From the NCBI GenBank assembly GCA_019637585.1, contig JAHBVL010000003.1, forward strand, positions 277,827 to 341,826: DNA of 64,000 nt, written 5' to 3'. This DNA comes from Thermomicrobiales bacterium (GTDB lineage Bacteria; Chloroflexota; Chloroflexia; Thermomicrobiales; UBA6265). The notes below the pieces were generated by a model. The model was not told where the DNA came from. It ran no database searches and saw only the letters and a list, made by a program, of their open reading frames with translations. The translations under genes and the position numbers were made by a program. Shown here in pieces: positions 44,104 through 52,924 of the stretch (position 1 is its first letter; the number at the start of each line of letters is the position of its first letter).

Positions 44104-44307
44104 AGGAAAGACGACCTCTCGCCAGACACAATCCGCCCACCAGGAGCGGTCCGAACGGCCAATTCTACGCTTGCCAAGCCATCCCCGTCTCAATTCGACG
44201 CTGCACTCCGGCAGACCATAGGCGATGTCCTGCACAATACCGGAGGAATTCATGGGGGTGCAGTGCGATGCCGCCCCTGCTCGAACGCTGGAAAGGTCTG
44301 GAAATCG

Positions 44308-45315
44308 ATGTCTCGCGAGCGTCCACTACGGCTCGGATTCTTCTCGTATCTGCAGGGGGATCAGCCGGCGCCTCAGCTGTATGAGCAAACGATCGAGCAC
44401 TTCGTGGCCGCCGACGCTGCCGGATTCCACACCGCCTGGGTAGCTCAGCATCATTTCGGTCATCATGGCGGCCTTCCGGCGCCGATGGTCTTTTTCAGTG
44501 CGCTGGCGGAGCGCACCCGCGCGATTGGGCTGGGTACCGCGATCGTCGCGCTCCCGCACGAGAATATCTATCGCGTGGCAGAAGATGCGGCCATCATCGA
44601 AACCCTGCATCCTGGCCGGCTGCAGCTCGGCGTCGGCACCGGATTCTCCAGCGACGCCGTGCTCGCCATGTTCGGCACCAGCCCGAACCGTCGCGAGGTC
44701 TATGACACGGGAATCGACACCCTGATCAGGGCATTCGAAGGTCAACCGCTCAACGCCAGCGGCGATTGTCTCTATCCGCCGGCTCCGGCATTGCGCCATC
44801 GCATCTGGGAATCACCTGGCAGCGAGGAACGCGTCGCGGAGGCGGCGCGACGCGGCAGCGGACTTCTCCTCTCCCGCGTCGCCATTGGCGGCGCACCCCA
44901 CTCCACGCATCCCATCCAGCGGAAACTCGTCGACCGCTACTATGCGGAGCTTCCCGCTGGCGTCGAACCCCGGATCGGCATGTCGCGCACCGTCTATCCG
45001 GCCACGAATCCGGCGCGCGCCGAACGAGACCTGCGAGATGGGCTGGCCGCGTCCGAAGAAGAGCTCGCCAAACAGGGTCGAGCCGTAGGGTTGTCGATCG
45101 ACGAGCTGCTCTCGCACTACAACATCCACTACGGCTCGGTCGACGAGGTCACGACCTCGCTCGCTCAGGAACCCCTCATCGATGAGATCACCGATCTCAT
45201 CTGCCAGGTGCAACCCGGATTGCCGGCTCACGAGCAAATCCTGGAAACGATCGGACTGATCGCCTCAGACGTCGCGCCGGCAATCGGCTGGCGAAATCCC
45301 ACAACCAACCCGTAG
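44308..45315 (+). CDS. LLM-class flavin-dependent oxidoreductase
   Basis: A 335-residue bacterial luciferase-family protein (LGFFSYLQGDQPAPQLYEQTIEHFVAADAAGFHTAWVAQHHFG, GLGTAIVALPHENIYRVAEDAAIIETLHPGRLQLGVGTGFSSDA). FMN-dependent monooxygenases of this type (about 330 residues) act on varied small substrates. It is divergent from proS and stands alone. Its stop codon TAG is the TAG of the GTAG head of the REP-like element that follows. Confidence 0.87.
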   Translation: MSRERPLRLGFFSYLQGDQPAPQLYEQTIEHFVAADAAGFHTAWVAQHHFGHHGGLPAPMVFFSALAERTRAIGLGTAIVALPHENIYRVAEDAAIIETLHPGRLQLGVGTGFSSDAVLAMFGTSPNRREVYDTGIDTLIRAFEGQPLNASGDCLYPPAPALRHRIWESPGSEERVAEAARRGSGLLLSRVAIGGAPHSTHPIQRKLVDRYYAELPAGVEPRIGMSRTVYPATNPARAERDLRDGLAASEEELAKQGRAVGLSIDELLSHYNIHYGSVDEVTTSLAQEPLIDEITDLICQVQPGLPAHEQILETIGLIASDVAPAIGWRNPTTNP

Positions 45316-45410
45316 TGGAAACGCATGCGTTTCCTTTTGTGGGAGACGACGGTCGTCCGAACGCCAACCACCGCTGCACATGAGGTCAGCAACGCATGCG
45401 TTGCATCTAC
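45312..45410. repeat. GTAG-headed inverted-repeat element (REP-like family C)
   Basis: GTAG (45312-45315), then the palindrome GGAAACGCATGCGTTTCC (45317-45334), a 54-bp centre, the palindrome GCAACGCATGCGTTGC (45389-45404) and CTAC (45407-45410). The layout is the same as the REP-like elements at 3480, 40337 and 52740 but the hairpin sequence is different. The first four bases contain the stop of the LLM gene. Confidence 0.75.
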
Positions 45411-45451
45411 ATCTGGCGTCGTCGGTCCAGCGGAGCCCTGATCCCCGCCCC

Positions 45452-45589
45452 TAGAGCGGTTGCGAAAACTTGTGCTCGACCACCGCGCTCCCCGGACCAA
45501 TTGATCCGTCATTCTGAGCGCAAGCGAAGAATCTCCCGCCGCAGCGGTGCCCTCAACCACGCGGTGCATAACTTTGCGCAACCGCTCTA
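45452..45589. mobile_element. MITE-like element with TA-flanked terminal inverted repeats
   Basis: Perfect 13-bp inverted ends, TAGAGCGGTTGCG (45452-45464) and its complement (45577-45589), extend imperfectly to about 24 bp and enclose 138 bp without a gene. TA at both outer ends suggests the TA duplication of IS630/Tc1-type transposition. The interior carries GTCATTCTGAGCG...GCGAAGAATCTC, a motif common between genes in many bacteria. The right end forms the TAG stop of the cytochrome c gene. Confidence 0.75.
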
Positions 45590-46063
45590 ACTCTCGTCTT
45601 CGCTCAGCGACCGGATAAACGCGACCAGATTCGCGACATCCGCGTCGGTCAGGATCGCGCCATACGGCGGCATGGCCCCGGCGGGGAATCCCTTGACGAC
45701 CTTCGCGTTGGGATCGAGGATCGACTCCACCAGATAGTCCTCATCGACCACGACGACACTGCCATCTTCGAGTTCGACTTCGTGACCGTAGATGCCCAAC
45801 CAGGTCGGACCGACCATCTGGCGCCCGTCGGTCGAGTGGCACGCCAGACACTGGGCGGCAAGCGCTTTCCCCGCCTCGACATCCCCCATCAGGGCCACCG
45901 GTGAGGCAGCCGGAGACGCTGCGGGCGACGCGGCCGGAGATCCTTCCGGTGATCCCTCCGGTGACGCATCACCCTGAAGCGCGGAACCTCCCAGCGGACC
46001 GGCGATCAACGCCGCCACGACCAGCCCCACAACGACCATGAGAATTGATGCCCGTCGCACCAT
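45587..46063 (-). CDS. Single-heme cytochrome c of the nos operon
   Basis: A 158-residue exported cytochrome. An N-terminal membrane or signal segment (SILMVVVGLVVAALIAGPLGG) is followed by a flexible linker of SPEG and SPAA repeats. Next comes the heme-binding CLACHS near 90, and the distal methionine is probably that in GAMPPYGA. It ends the nos operon and is a likely electron donor to nitrous oxide reductase outside the membrane. The start at 46063 has GGAGGG upstream. Its stop codon is shared with the end of a MITE-like element. Confidence 0.87.
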   Translation of the reverse strand: MVRRASILMVVVGLVVAALIAGPLGGSALQGDASPEGSPEGSPAASPAASPAASPVALMGDVEAGKALAAQCLACHSTDGRQMVGPTWLGIYGHEVELEDGSVVVVDEDYLVESILDPNAKVVKGFPAGAMPPYGAILTDADVANLVAFIRSLSEDES

Positions 46064-46095
46064 AATCCATCCCTCCCGATTCACTGCGCGTTCAC

Positions 46096-46566
46096 TCACG
46101 ACATCATCGCGTCAAATGTCCAGCTCGATAGCAATTCCTCCCAGCGAAAGACCGACCCACCCTGCTCGGCGGCAAATGTCGTTGCTTCCTGCTCGCTGTC
46201 GAAGGGGAAAACGCCCGATCCCATCGGCGTCGGGGTTTCCATCGTCACCGCGTACCAGGCTTTCGTGGCGTCGATCCACTCCAATGATGGATAGCCGTGC
46301 ACCCACGCCCGGCGCCCGCCCAACCCCTCCGCCTGGACGGTCGCGACCATCTCACCGGCATCGTCGAAGAGCAGTGCGTTCCCTTTGTCATCGACGATGC
46401 CGCTGGCGAACCGCTCTTCCGAGATGATCATTCCGCAGCGGTCGCAGTTATCTCGTCCCAGCTTGATCTCCGGTGGATCGTCGGCCGACGCGGCATCGTC
46501 GCCGCAACCGGCCAGCACAAACGGCAGCGCTGCTCCCGTTGCCAGCAATGCCCGACGCGTAATCAT
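46096..46566 (-). CDS. nosL: Nitrous oxide reductase accessory lipoprotein NosL
   Basis: A 156-residue copper-binding lipoprotein. The lipobox is LAGC near 20, and CDRCGMIISEERFASGI carries the Cys-x2-Cys-Gly-Met copper site of NosL. It supplies copper for NosZ maturation outside the membrane. It overlaps the preceding nosY gene by four bases. Confidence 0.92.
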   Translation of the reverse strand: MITRRALLATGAALPFVLAGCGDDAASADDPPEIKLGRDNCDRCGMIISEERFASGIVDDKGNALLFDDAGEMVATVQAEGLGGRRAWVHGYPSLEWIDATKAWYAVTMETPTPMGSGVFPFDSEQEATTFAAEQGGSVFRWEELLSSWTFDAMMS

Positions 46567-47393
46567 TGGAAATCCGTTCGCTTGAAGAGCCAGTATCCAA
46601 TTGGCAGCGGAACGATGATCCAGAGCGCCAGGAGACCCAGCATCAGGTAGGAGAAGCTGCTGCCGAACCGGTCGACCGCGTAGATCCCGGCGGGACCGAG
46701 CACATCGAGCGACGTGTGCAGCAGATCGACGCTGACCAGCTTGAAGACATCGAGCGGGTTCAGCATGGTCAGGGTCAGCAACGATTCCGAACTGACTCCA
46801 AGCACGATCGAGCTGCCCATGATGCCCAGATCGCCCACGATGACGAAGAGGAGCCAGCAGGTGAGCGCGATACCGAGCGCCGCCGCCGTCTGTCGCGAAA
46901 AGCTCGAGATCGCAATGCCCACGCTGAGCATGGCCAACCCGAGCAAAAGCGTCAGCAACACCAGCACCAGGAAATCCCCGGCTCCTCCCGCTCCGCCGCG
47001 GATCGCCATCACGACTCCCGCCCCTCCAAAACCGACGAGGAGGAGGAGAATGAATGACGCCGCCGCGCCAAGGAACTTGCCGGCGAAGACCTCCAGCGCC
47101 GTGATGGGTTGGGCCAGCAGATAGTCGAGCGATCGGTCCTGCCGGTCACCGACGATCACCTGCGCGCCGGTTGTCAGACCAATCAGCGGCACCATCAGGA
47201 GAAGGAGGTTGAGCAGACCGGCCGATGTCCGGCCAAATCCCGCTTGCCCGGTCAGGTCGGACGCACTCAGCGCCACGGCGGCGAATCCCGTGATCAGCGC
47301 CGTGAAAATCAGCGTGTACAGAACGAACCACCGGTGACGCACCGCCGTGCGCGTTTCCTTGACCGCGATCGCCGCGACTACTGCTCGGTCCAT
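46563..47393 (-). CDS. nosY: ABC permease NosY
   Basis: A 276-residue permease with six hydrophobic segments (LYTLIFTALITGFAAVALSA, LLNLLLLMVPLIGLTTGAQVI, and others). Its first cytoplasmic helix and the DRQDRSLDYLLAQPITALEVFAGKFLG block are typical of NosY. With NosF it forms the transporter that supports copper and sulfur delivery to NosZ. The ATG at 47393 lies inside the end of nosF and has GGGAGCGG upstream; an ATG at 47408 is also in frame. Confidence 0.9.
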   Translation of the reverse strand: MDRAVVAAIAVKETRTAVRHRWFVLYTLIFTALITGFAAVALSASDLTGQAGFGRTSAGLLNLLLLMVPLIGLTTGAQVIVGDRQDRSLDYLLAQPITALEVFAGKFLGAAASFILLLLVGFGGAGVVMAIRGGAGGAGDFLVLVLLTLLLGLAMLSVGIAISSFSRQTAAALGIALTCWLLFVIVGDLGIMGSSIVLGVSSESLLTLTMLNPLDVFKLVSVDLLHTSLDVLGPAGIYAVDRFGSSFSYLMLGLLALWIIVPLPIGYWLFKRTDFQ

Positions 47394-48256
47394 GCGTACC
47401 GCTCCCATTCAAAATCCTCGATATCGACGCCATCCCGGGCCAGCGAGCTCAGAACATCCGCCTTCTGGTCCAGCCGGATAGCCACCGTGACGACTCGTCC
47501 CTCGCCCCGTCCCTGAAGCCCTAGCCGGGTCAGGGTGTCGATAGCCACATCCCGGTGACCGTTCCGCAGGAAAACCACCAGTCTCGACTCATTGCCCAGC
47601 GACGTGCGGAACCCCTGGGGCGTTTGTTCCTGTTCGAGAACACCCCCGTCCAGCAGCAGAATGCGGTCGGCCAGCGCCAGCACATCTTCCGGACGGTGGG
47701 AGGAGAAGAGGAGGGTCATTCCCTGACTGCGAAGCTCGTGCAGCAGCTGCAGAAGTTCCGCCCGGCCCTTGGCATCGAGATTGGCGGTCGGCTCGTCGAG
47801 GAGGAGGATCGATGGCGTGCCGATCAGCGCCAGGGCCAGCGCCAGCCGCTGTTTCATGCCGCCGGAGAGCGCCTGCATCTCCTTGTTCACCTGCGCTTCG
47901 ATGCCAAGCTGGGTCAACCGGTGCAGAGACTCCTCGGGATCGGCCCGTTTCAGCTTGGCGATGTAGGTGACCATTTCCCCAACCGTCAACGGCTGAACCG
48001 GCAGGTCCTGGGGGACATACCCGATCGCCGCCCGGGCCTGCTGTCCGGCCGAAACGGGGTCGAACCCATTGATGGTGATCGAACCCTCGAACTTGGCCAG
48101 TCCCAGCAGGCAGCGCATGATCGTCGTCTTGCCGGCGCCGTTCGGTCCCCAGAGCGCGGCCGCTTCGCCCGCGCCGAGCTGAAAGGAGACCTTGTCCAGC
48201 GCCGGAAACTCGCCGTAGTACTTGGATACGCTGTTGACGGAGATGACAGGTTTCAC
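47378..48256 (-). CDS. nosF: ABC ATPase NosF
   Basis: A 292-residue ATPase. Walker A is GPNGAGKTTIMRCLLG near 40, the signature is LSGGMKQRLALALAL near 140, and Walker B is LLLDEPTANLD. The C-terminal 80 residues form an extra domain as in other NosF/CcmA-like proteins. Its start overlaps the nosD stop and its end overlaps nosY, so translation is tightly coupled. Confidence 0.92.
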   Translation of the reverse strand: MKPVISVNSVSKYYGEFPALDKVSFQLGAGEAAALWGPNGAGKTTIMRCLLGLAKFEGSITINGFDPVSAGQQARAAIGYVPQDLPVQPLTVGEMVTYIAKLKRADPEESLHRLTQLGIEAQVNKEMQALSGGMKQRLALALALIGTPSILLLDEPTANLDAKGRAELLQLLHELRSQGMTLLFSSHRPEDVLALADRILLLDGGVLEQEQTPQGFRTSLGNESRLVVFLRNGHRDVAIDTLTRLGLQGRGEGRVVTVAIRLDQKADVLSSLARDGVDIEDFEWERYAWTEQ

Positions 48257-49719
48257 GATACGCCCCCTGAATGAACGACCGCCGTCGCCGGCGCAATCGG
48301 GAATCGCGCCCGGCGCCGCAAATGCGCGCTCCCCGCAATCGCCGCCAACACACCCACGGCTCCAGCCAGACCGATCGCCACGCGGTTCGTCTGCGGTTCT
48401 TCGGCGACGGCCGGAAGCAGCGGCGACGCGGCGGGCTTCATCAGCGGCGACGGATCCTCGAACTTCACCTGCGGCCGGAAGGATGGGAACGCTTCGGCCG
48501 AGAAGTCGATGGCCATCGACGCCGGGCTGTACGAGAAGAGCCGCAGTTCCGGGTAGTCGCCAACCAGCGACTCGAAGAGCTGCTGGGAGGTGTAGGGCAG
48601 GTCGCCAACGCCATCCCGGTCGGCGTCGTACCCGGCATAGTCGCTCCAGTAGTTGCCGCGCCCGTCGACCGCCCAGGTGATCTCTTTCAGTTCACCACGC
48701 CCCATCAGGCTGACATGTTCGTTGTTGTCGATAAATGCATTGCCCGTGAATGTGTTGTGACGCACCGCGGGCTGAATGGCGATCCCCACATCGTTGAAGG
48801 CGAAGACGTTGTCGATGAAATAGTTCTCGATGCCCGGCTCCCGCGGCGATGTGTCGACCTGGGCGCCCGTCTGGTTGTTGACGAAACGGTTCCCTTCGAC
48901 CACAGCGTTGTCGACGTCCTTCAGACCCAGACCGCCGCCCGTTGCGCCGGCGTTGTTCGACATCGAATTGCCGCGAATCGTGACATCGCGGCTGTACATC
49001 ACGTAGAGACCGATGGTGTTCTCGTTGAGGGAGTTCCCTTCGATGAGCGCTCCGTCGCTGAACATCAGGTGCATGCCGTAGCGATTGCGGTTGAACTCGT
49101 TGTTGGTCACGACCGCGTTGTTCGAGTACCAGAGGATCATGTCCCGGCCATCGGACGCCTGATTCCCGTCCACCACGACATCGTTCGAGTACCAGATCCG
49201 GATGCCGTCTCCCCGCAGCGCCACATCGACCGGCCTGGCGACAACGACGTTGTTCTGCACGACCGAGCCGTTCGCTTCGCGCAGGTAGATGCCGAACAGG
49301 ACGTCTTCCAGGATGTTGTTCGAGATCGTGGCTCGTTCGGCGTCGACGAGAACCGCTGAGTCCTCTTTGTCGTGACTCGAACCGGTGCCGCGCAAGGTGA
49401 ATCCATCGAGCGTCACATCAGGTGCGGTGATGGCAACCAGGGTGCCCTCACCCTGCCCGTCGATGACCGCGCCATCCGTTCCTCGCAGCACAACGGCCTT
49501 GTCCAGAACGAGCCCGCCGGGATAGGTGCCGCCCCGGACCTCGATGACGCTCCCCTCCTCTGCCGCCGTCACTGCTTCGGCGATCGAGGTGATCTCGCAG
49601 GTCTCGCAGACGAGAATGCCGGCATCCGATCCCGGATCAGACACCTGGGCAGACACCGTCTGCAAGCTCGACAGCACAACGACCAACAGGAGCGCGGAGA
49701 AAGCGAAGCGGAGAGCCAT
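48253..49719 (-). CDS. nosD: Periplasmic copper-processing protein NosD
   Basis: A 488-residue exported protein with a signal peptide (FAFSALLLVVVLSSLQTVSAQ), then a long right-handed beta-helix of Asn-rich repeats (VVQNNVVVA, VTNNEFNRNRYGMHL, IEGNSLNENTIGLYVMYS, FTGNAFIDNNEHV), and a C-terminal membrane segment (GLAGAVGVLAAIAGS). The helix plus NYWSDYAGYDADRDGVGDLPY are NosD hallmarks. It works with NosF and NosY in building the copper centres of NosZ. Confidence 0.92.
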   Translation of the reverse strand: MALRFAFSALLLVVVLSSLQTVSAQVSDPGSDAGILVCETCEITSIAEAVTAAEEGSVIEVRGGTYPGGLVLDKAVVLRGTDGAVIDGQGEGTLVAITAPDVTLDGFTLRGTGSSHDKEDSAVLVDAERATISNNILEDVLFGIYLREANGSVVQNNVVVARPVDVALRGDGIRIWYSNDVVVDGNQASDGRDMILWYSNNAVVTNNEFNRNRYGMHLMFSDGALIEGNSLNENTIGLYVMYSRDVTIRGNSMSNNAGATGGGLGLKDVDNAVVEGNRFVNNQTGAQVDTSPREPGIENYFIDNVFAFNDVGIAIQPAVRHNTFTGNAFIDNNEHVSLMGRGELKEITWAVDGRGNYWSDYAGYDADRDGVGDLPYTSQQLFESLVGDYPELRLFSYSPASMAIDFSAEAFPSFRPQVKFEDPSPLMKPAASPLLPAVAEEPQTNRVAIGLAGAVGVLAAIAGSAHLRRRARFPIAPATAVVHSGGVS

Positions 49720-49725
49720 TGCCGA

Positions 49726-50397
49726 TCAGCTTTCGTTCGGACCCTGGCGTTTCCGCCAGTCGAGCACGATGGCCACGATAACCAGGAGAGTGGCCAGAAC
49801 AGCCATCCAGAACCCCACTTCGAACTGCGCCTCGGTCTTGAACTGACCAATCACACCGGTGCCGAGCAGGCGCGGCGTGAATTCACTGATCGAGCTGCTC
49901 AGCGCGGCTGTCGGGTCGAGACTATGTCCGGCGTAGTAGAGCCACCCGAAGAGGTCCAGCACAAAAATCACGGGATAGATCACAACCGGGAGACGCAGAA
50001 TCGTTCGCCACCACCCAGCCGCGAAGATCGACGCCACCGCCAGAATGGCGATCAACGGAATGGCATAGAGCGAAATCGCCCGCTCGATTGTGGCGGCGTC
50101 GGTGAGGGGAATCATGCCGATGTAGTGATTCAGGCCATCGACTTCCCGCACCGAACGCATGTCTTCCAGTCTGTTGACGTAGACATCGACGGAGAGACCC
50201 TTGGGATACTGGGGAGCTCGCAGAATGATGTTCCAGTAGGGCAGAAAGATCGAACCGATGAGCAGCGCCGCTGAGCCGGCGAGGAACGGAAGCTGAAGCC
50301 AGCTCGCTTTCGCTCTGGCCAGCGCTCTCGTCCACCGTCCCGATTCCTGCCTTGTGAATGCTGTTGTCGTACCGGCAACATGTGTGCTCGCGGCCAC
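49726..50397 (-). CDS. Membrane protein between nosZ and nosD
   Basis: A 223-residue protein with four or five hydrophobic segments (PFLAGSAALLIGSIFLPYW near 40, YAIPLIAILAVASIFAA near 115, VVIYPVIFVLDLFGWLYY near 140, FWMAVLATLLVIVAIVL near 200). A periplasmic loop between the first two contains LPYWNIILRAPQYPKGL. Genes of this size and place occur in nos clusters that lack nosR. The function is not established. The GTG at 50397 has AAAGGAGG at 5 nt. Confidence 0.75.
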   Translation of the reverse strand: MAASTHVAGTTTAFTRQESGRWTRALARAKASWLQLPFLAGSAALLIGSIFLPYWNIILRAPQYPKGLSVDVYVNRLEDMRSVREVDGLNHYIGMIPLTDAATIERAISLYAIPLIAILAVASIFAAGWWRTILRLPVVIYPVIFVLDLFGWLYYAGHSLDPTAALSSSISEFTPRLLGTGVIGQFKTEAQFEVGFWMAVLATLLVIVAIVLDWRKRQGPNES

Positions 50398-50491
50398 TGC
50401 TGCCTCCTTTCCTGCTCTGGCGGTCGATCGCCTGGATTCGGACCCCGAGATTGGGCGGCGGCCCGGTCAGACGAGCCGCCGCCCATGTGCG

Positions 50492-52504
50492 CTATGGGGT
50501 AACCAGGAGGTAGCCCATCATTTCGAGGTGCAGCGCAGAGCAGAACTCGGTGCAGTAGTAGGGATAGGTGCCCGCAGTATCCGCAACCCACGAAACTGTT
50601 GTCGTCTCACCCGGTTCGATGCTCAGGTTGATGTCCTGTCCTGGCATCGTGAATCCATGTGTCGCGTCGTGCGCCAGTTCGACGTTCGTGAGATGCAGCG
50701 TGACCTTGTCGCCCTTCTGCAGCTCGATGTAGTCGGGCCGGATCGTGCTGCGAATCGTGGTCATGTAGATCGTCACGTTCTCGCCATCGCGCTCGATCCG
50801 CTCCTGGCCGATCTGGGTGGCGAACTCGGACGGCGCCTGGTTGATGGTGTCCCAACCAACCTCCGGGTAGACCTCCCAGATGTTCTCCAGGCGCTCGGAC
50901 TTGATCATCTGCACATAGTGCGGCTCGCCGATGCCGATCGGCATGTCGTACAGAAGCTGCATCTGATCGCCGGTGATGTCGACCAGCTGGAAGTTCTGCG
51001 GCAGGAGCGGGCCTACCGGATGGAACCGGTCGAGCGCCCACTTGTTCATCCCGATCAGGTACTGCCCGGCCGGAGAAACGGTATCTCCCTCGGCGACGCA
51101 GATGTGGCCGGTGTTGAACTGCATGGGGATCATGTCGATGAGCTTCCAGCCATCGTCGACGCCCTCTCCCCCGACCTTCCAGCGGGCGATGCCGCTGTCC
51201 AGGAAGAGACTCGTGTAGGCAAGGCCCTGGTCGTCGAATTGGGTATGAAGCGGCCCAAGACCCAGCTCGACCTGCGCTTCCATGCAGGCCTCGAAGTCGA
51301 GCACCGGCACGCCGTACGCATCCGGCTCGTATTTGCCGTCCGCGATTGCCTGCTGGATCTTCTCGAAGCTGTAGATCGTTACGTGCGGATCGAGCTTGCC
51401 GGAAACCACGATGTATTTGCCGTCTGGTGTCACATCGGCGCCGTGTGGACTCTTCGGCTCGGGGACGAACCAGAGCAGACCTTCCTCGACCGCGACTCCC
51501 ATCGGAATCATCGGCATGCCGTTGACCTCTTCGGCCCGGCCAGCCGCCACGACCTCGGCCGCTTTCTCCCAGTTGATGACCGTCAGATAGTCCATGTCAC
51601 GCTGGGAAGCGCCAACTTCGACCGGAGGAGCGTCGCCGCCACCTGAACCGTAGGAGAGCTCGGTGTTGAAGGTGTTGGAGAACATCCAACCCATGCTGGG
51701 ACCTTTGCCGGCATCGGCGAGGTCATTCCAGTAGGGGGGCAACTCCACCGAGAACGACTGATCCTGGGCGATCCGGCCGGCATCCCGGTCGAATTTCCAG
51801 AAGGTCATCGCCCCGCGGTACTCATCGGCATAGTTCTCGATCGGCGCGTACTGCCAGGCGTGCGGCGCGGCATACTGGGAGCCGTCGATGATGTACTCGG
51901 TGTTTGGCGTCACGAATGTGCCGCCGTGATTGCTGATGATGTGCGGATTCTTGACGATCTGCTTGGTTTCGAAGTCCCGCAGGTCGATCACGCCGATTCG
52001 GGCATTCGCTTTGTCATTGATGAAGAGGAACTGTCCGTCGTACTGTCCCTCGGTTTCGCTCAGTCCCGGATGGTGGGTGTCGCCGCAGGTGAGCACCTTG
52101 CCATCGACTTCTCCTCCGGCCAGGACATCCCAGGTGTCGTTGGAAAAGCCAAAACCCTGCCAGGGTTCGGGCGCGAAGACCGCGATCACCTTCAGGAGGC
52201 GCATCGACGGAACGCCGATCACCAGCACCTGACCGGACTGGCCGCCGGAGCTGAAGATCAGAAAGTCATCGTGAACGCCGCTGGGCACGTATGTCTTGAG
52301 CGCTGCGGTGATGTCATCCGGCGTCAAACCGCGTGCCTCGGCGATCTCCTCCACACTCGATTGCAGAGCACTCGCCTTGACCTCGCCGCCCCCATTCATC
52401 CGGGTGCCAACCCCGACCGCGAGACCAGTCGCGCCAGCGCCCGCCGCACCTTTCATCATGGTGCGTCGAGATACGCGCTCTTTGGACTTGACTACTGTGC
52501 CCAT
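50492..52504 (-). CDS. nosZ: Nitrous oxide reductase
   Basis: A 670-residue multicopper enzyme that reduces N2O to N2 outside the membrane. The CuZ-site histidines are seen in CGDTHHPGLSETEGQYDG near 140 and SNHGG near 190, with others in KSPHGAD and GPLHTQFDD. The C-terminal cupredoxin domain has the CuA ligands in THGFTM and YYCTEFCSALHLEMMGY. A twin-arginine signal (SRRTMMKGAAGAGATGLAVG) is at the N-terminus. The downstream order orf-nosD-F-Y-L-cyt c, with no nosR or nosX, is that of clade II clusters. GGAGGT precedes the ATG. Confidence 0.95.
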   Translation of the reverse strand: MGTVVKSKERVSRRTMMKGAAGAGATGLAVGVGTRMNGGGEVKASALQSSVEEIAEARGLTPDDITAALKTYVPSGVHDDFLIFSSGGQSGQVLVIGVPSMRLLKVIAVFAPEPWQGFGFSNDTWDVLAGGEVDGKVLTCGDTHHPGLSETEGQYDGQFLFINDKANARIGVIDLRDFETKQIVKNPHIISNHGGTFVTPNTEYIIDGSQYAAPHAWQYAPIENYADEYRGAMTFWKFDRDAGRIAQDQSFSVELPPYWNDLADAGKGPSMGWMFSNTFNTELSYGSGGGDAPPVEVGASQRDMDYLTVINWEKAAEVVAAGRAEEVNGMPMIPMGVAVEEGLLWFVPEPKSPHGADVTPDGKYIVVSGKLDPHVTIYSFEKIQQAIADGKYEPDAYGVPVLDFEACMEAQVELGLGPLHTQFDDQGLAYTSLFLDSGIARWKVGGEGVDDGWKLIDMIPMQFNTGHICVAEGDTVSPAGQYLIGMNKWALDRFHPVGPLLPQNFQLVDITGDQMQLLYDMPIGIGEPHYVQMIKSERLENIWEVYPEVGWDTINQAPSEFATQIGQERIERDGENVTIYMTTIRSTIRPDYIELQKGDKVTLHLTNVELAHDATHGFTMPGQDINLSIEPGETTTVSWVADTAGTYPYYCTEFCSALHLEMMGYLLVTP

Positions 52505-52697
52505 GCTCTACCTCCAGTGGCTGGACCGGATACGCACTGGCTCACCGATTTCGGTCGGACGTTCCTTTGCGCCTCTATCCGTATGCGCCATTGCTGGCGC
52601 CAGCCCCCTGAGCGCGCAAACCGCTGAACCTCACAGGAAGGGTAAAGTCCGTCGCGTTGCGTCCCCATACGGACCACAAGCCGTTGATTACAAAAAC

Positions 52698-52711
52698 GTG
52701 ACAAATTTCAC
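52698..52711 (-). promoter_or_regulatory. CRP/FNR-type site upstream of nosZ
   Basis: The palindrome GTGA-N6-TCAC (52698-52711) lies about 190 bp before nosZ. It overlaps a possible minus-strand promoter, TTGTGA, 17 nt, TAATCA. CRP/FNR-family regulators respond to oxygen or nitric oxide in many denitrifiers. The regulator is not in the window. Confidence 0.6.
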
Positions 52712-52739
52712 AATCGCGGTTCGTGGAGGGGATTCGGGT

Positions 52740-52903
52740 GTAGCGGCAACACAGGCGTTGCCAAACCTCAACCACCGCGGCCCGACGAGCGAGGCAGGCC
52801 TCGCCGCGACACACGGACCAGCATCGTCATTGCCGTAGCGGCAAGGCCTGCCTTGCCCATCGCAACCCCAGCGACCGACGGGCGAGGCGGGCCCCGCCGC
52901 TAC
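52740..52903. repeat. REP-like units (family D) on the 3' side of the transposase gene
   Basis: Two units, 52740-52810 and 52835-52903. Each begins GTAGCGGCAA with the hairpin GGCAAGG-CCTG-CCTTGCC (degenerate in unit 1) and ends with GGCGAGGC...GCCTCGCC and CTAC or a variant. They lie just past the stop of the REP transposase gene, in the same orientation as the four units on its other side. Confidence 0.88.
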
Positions 52904-52924
52904 AGGGCTATGGGGTTGCCTTGC

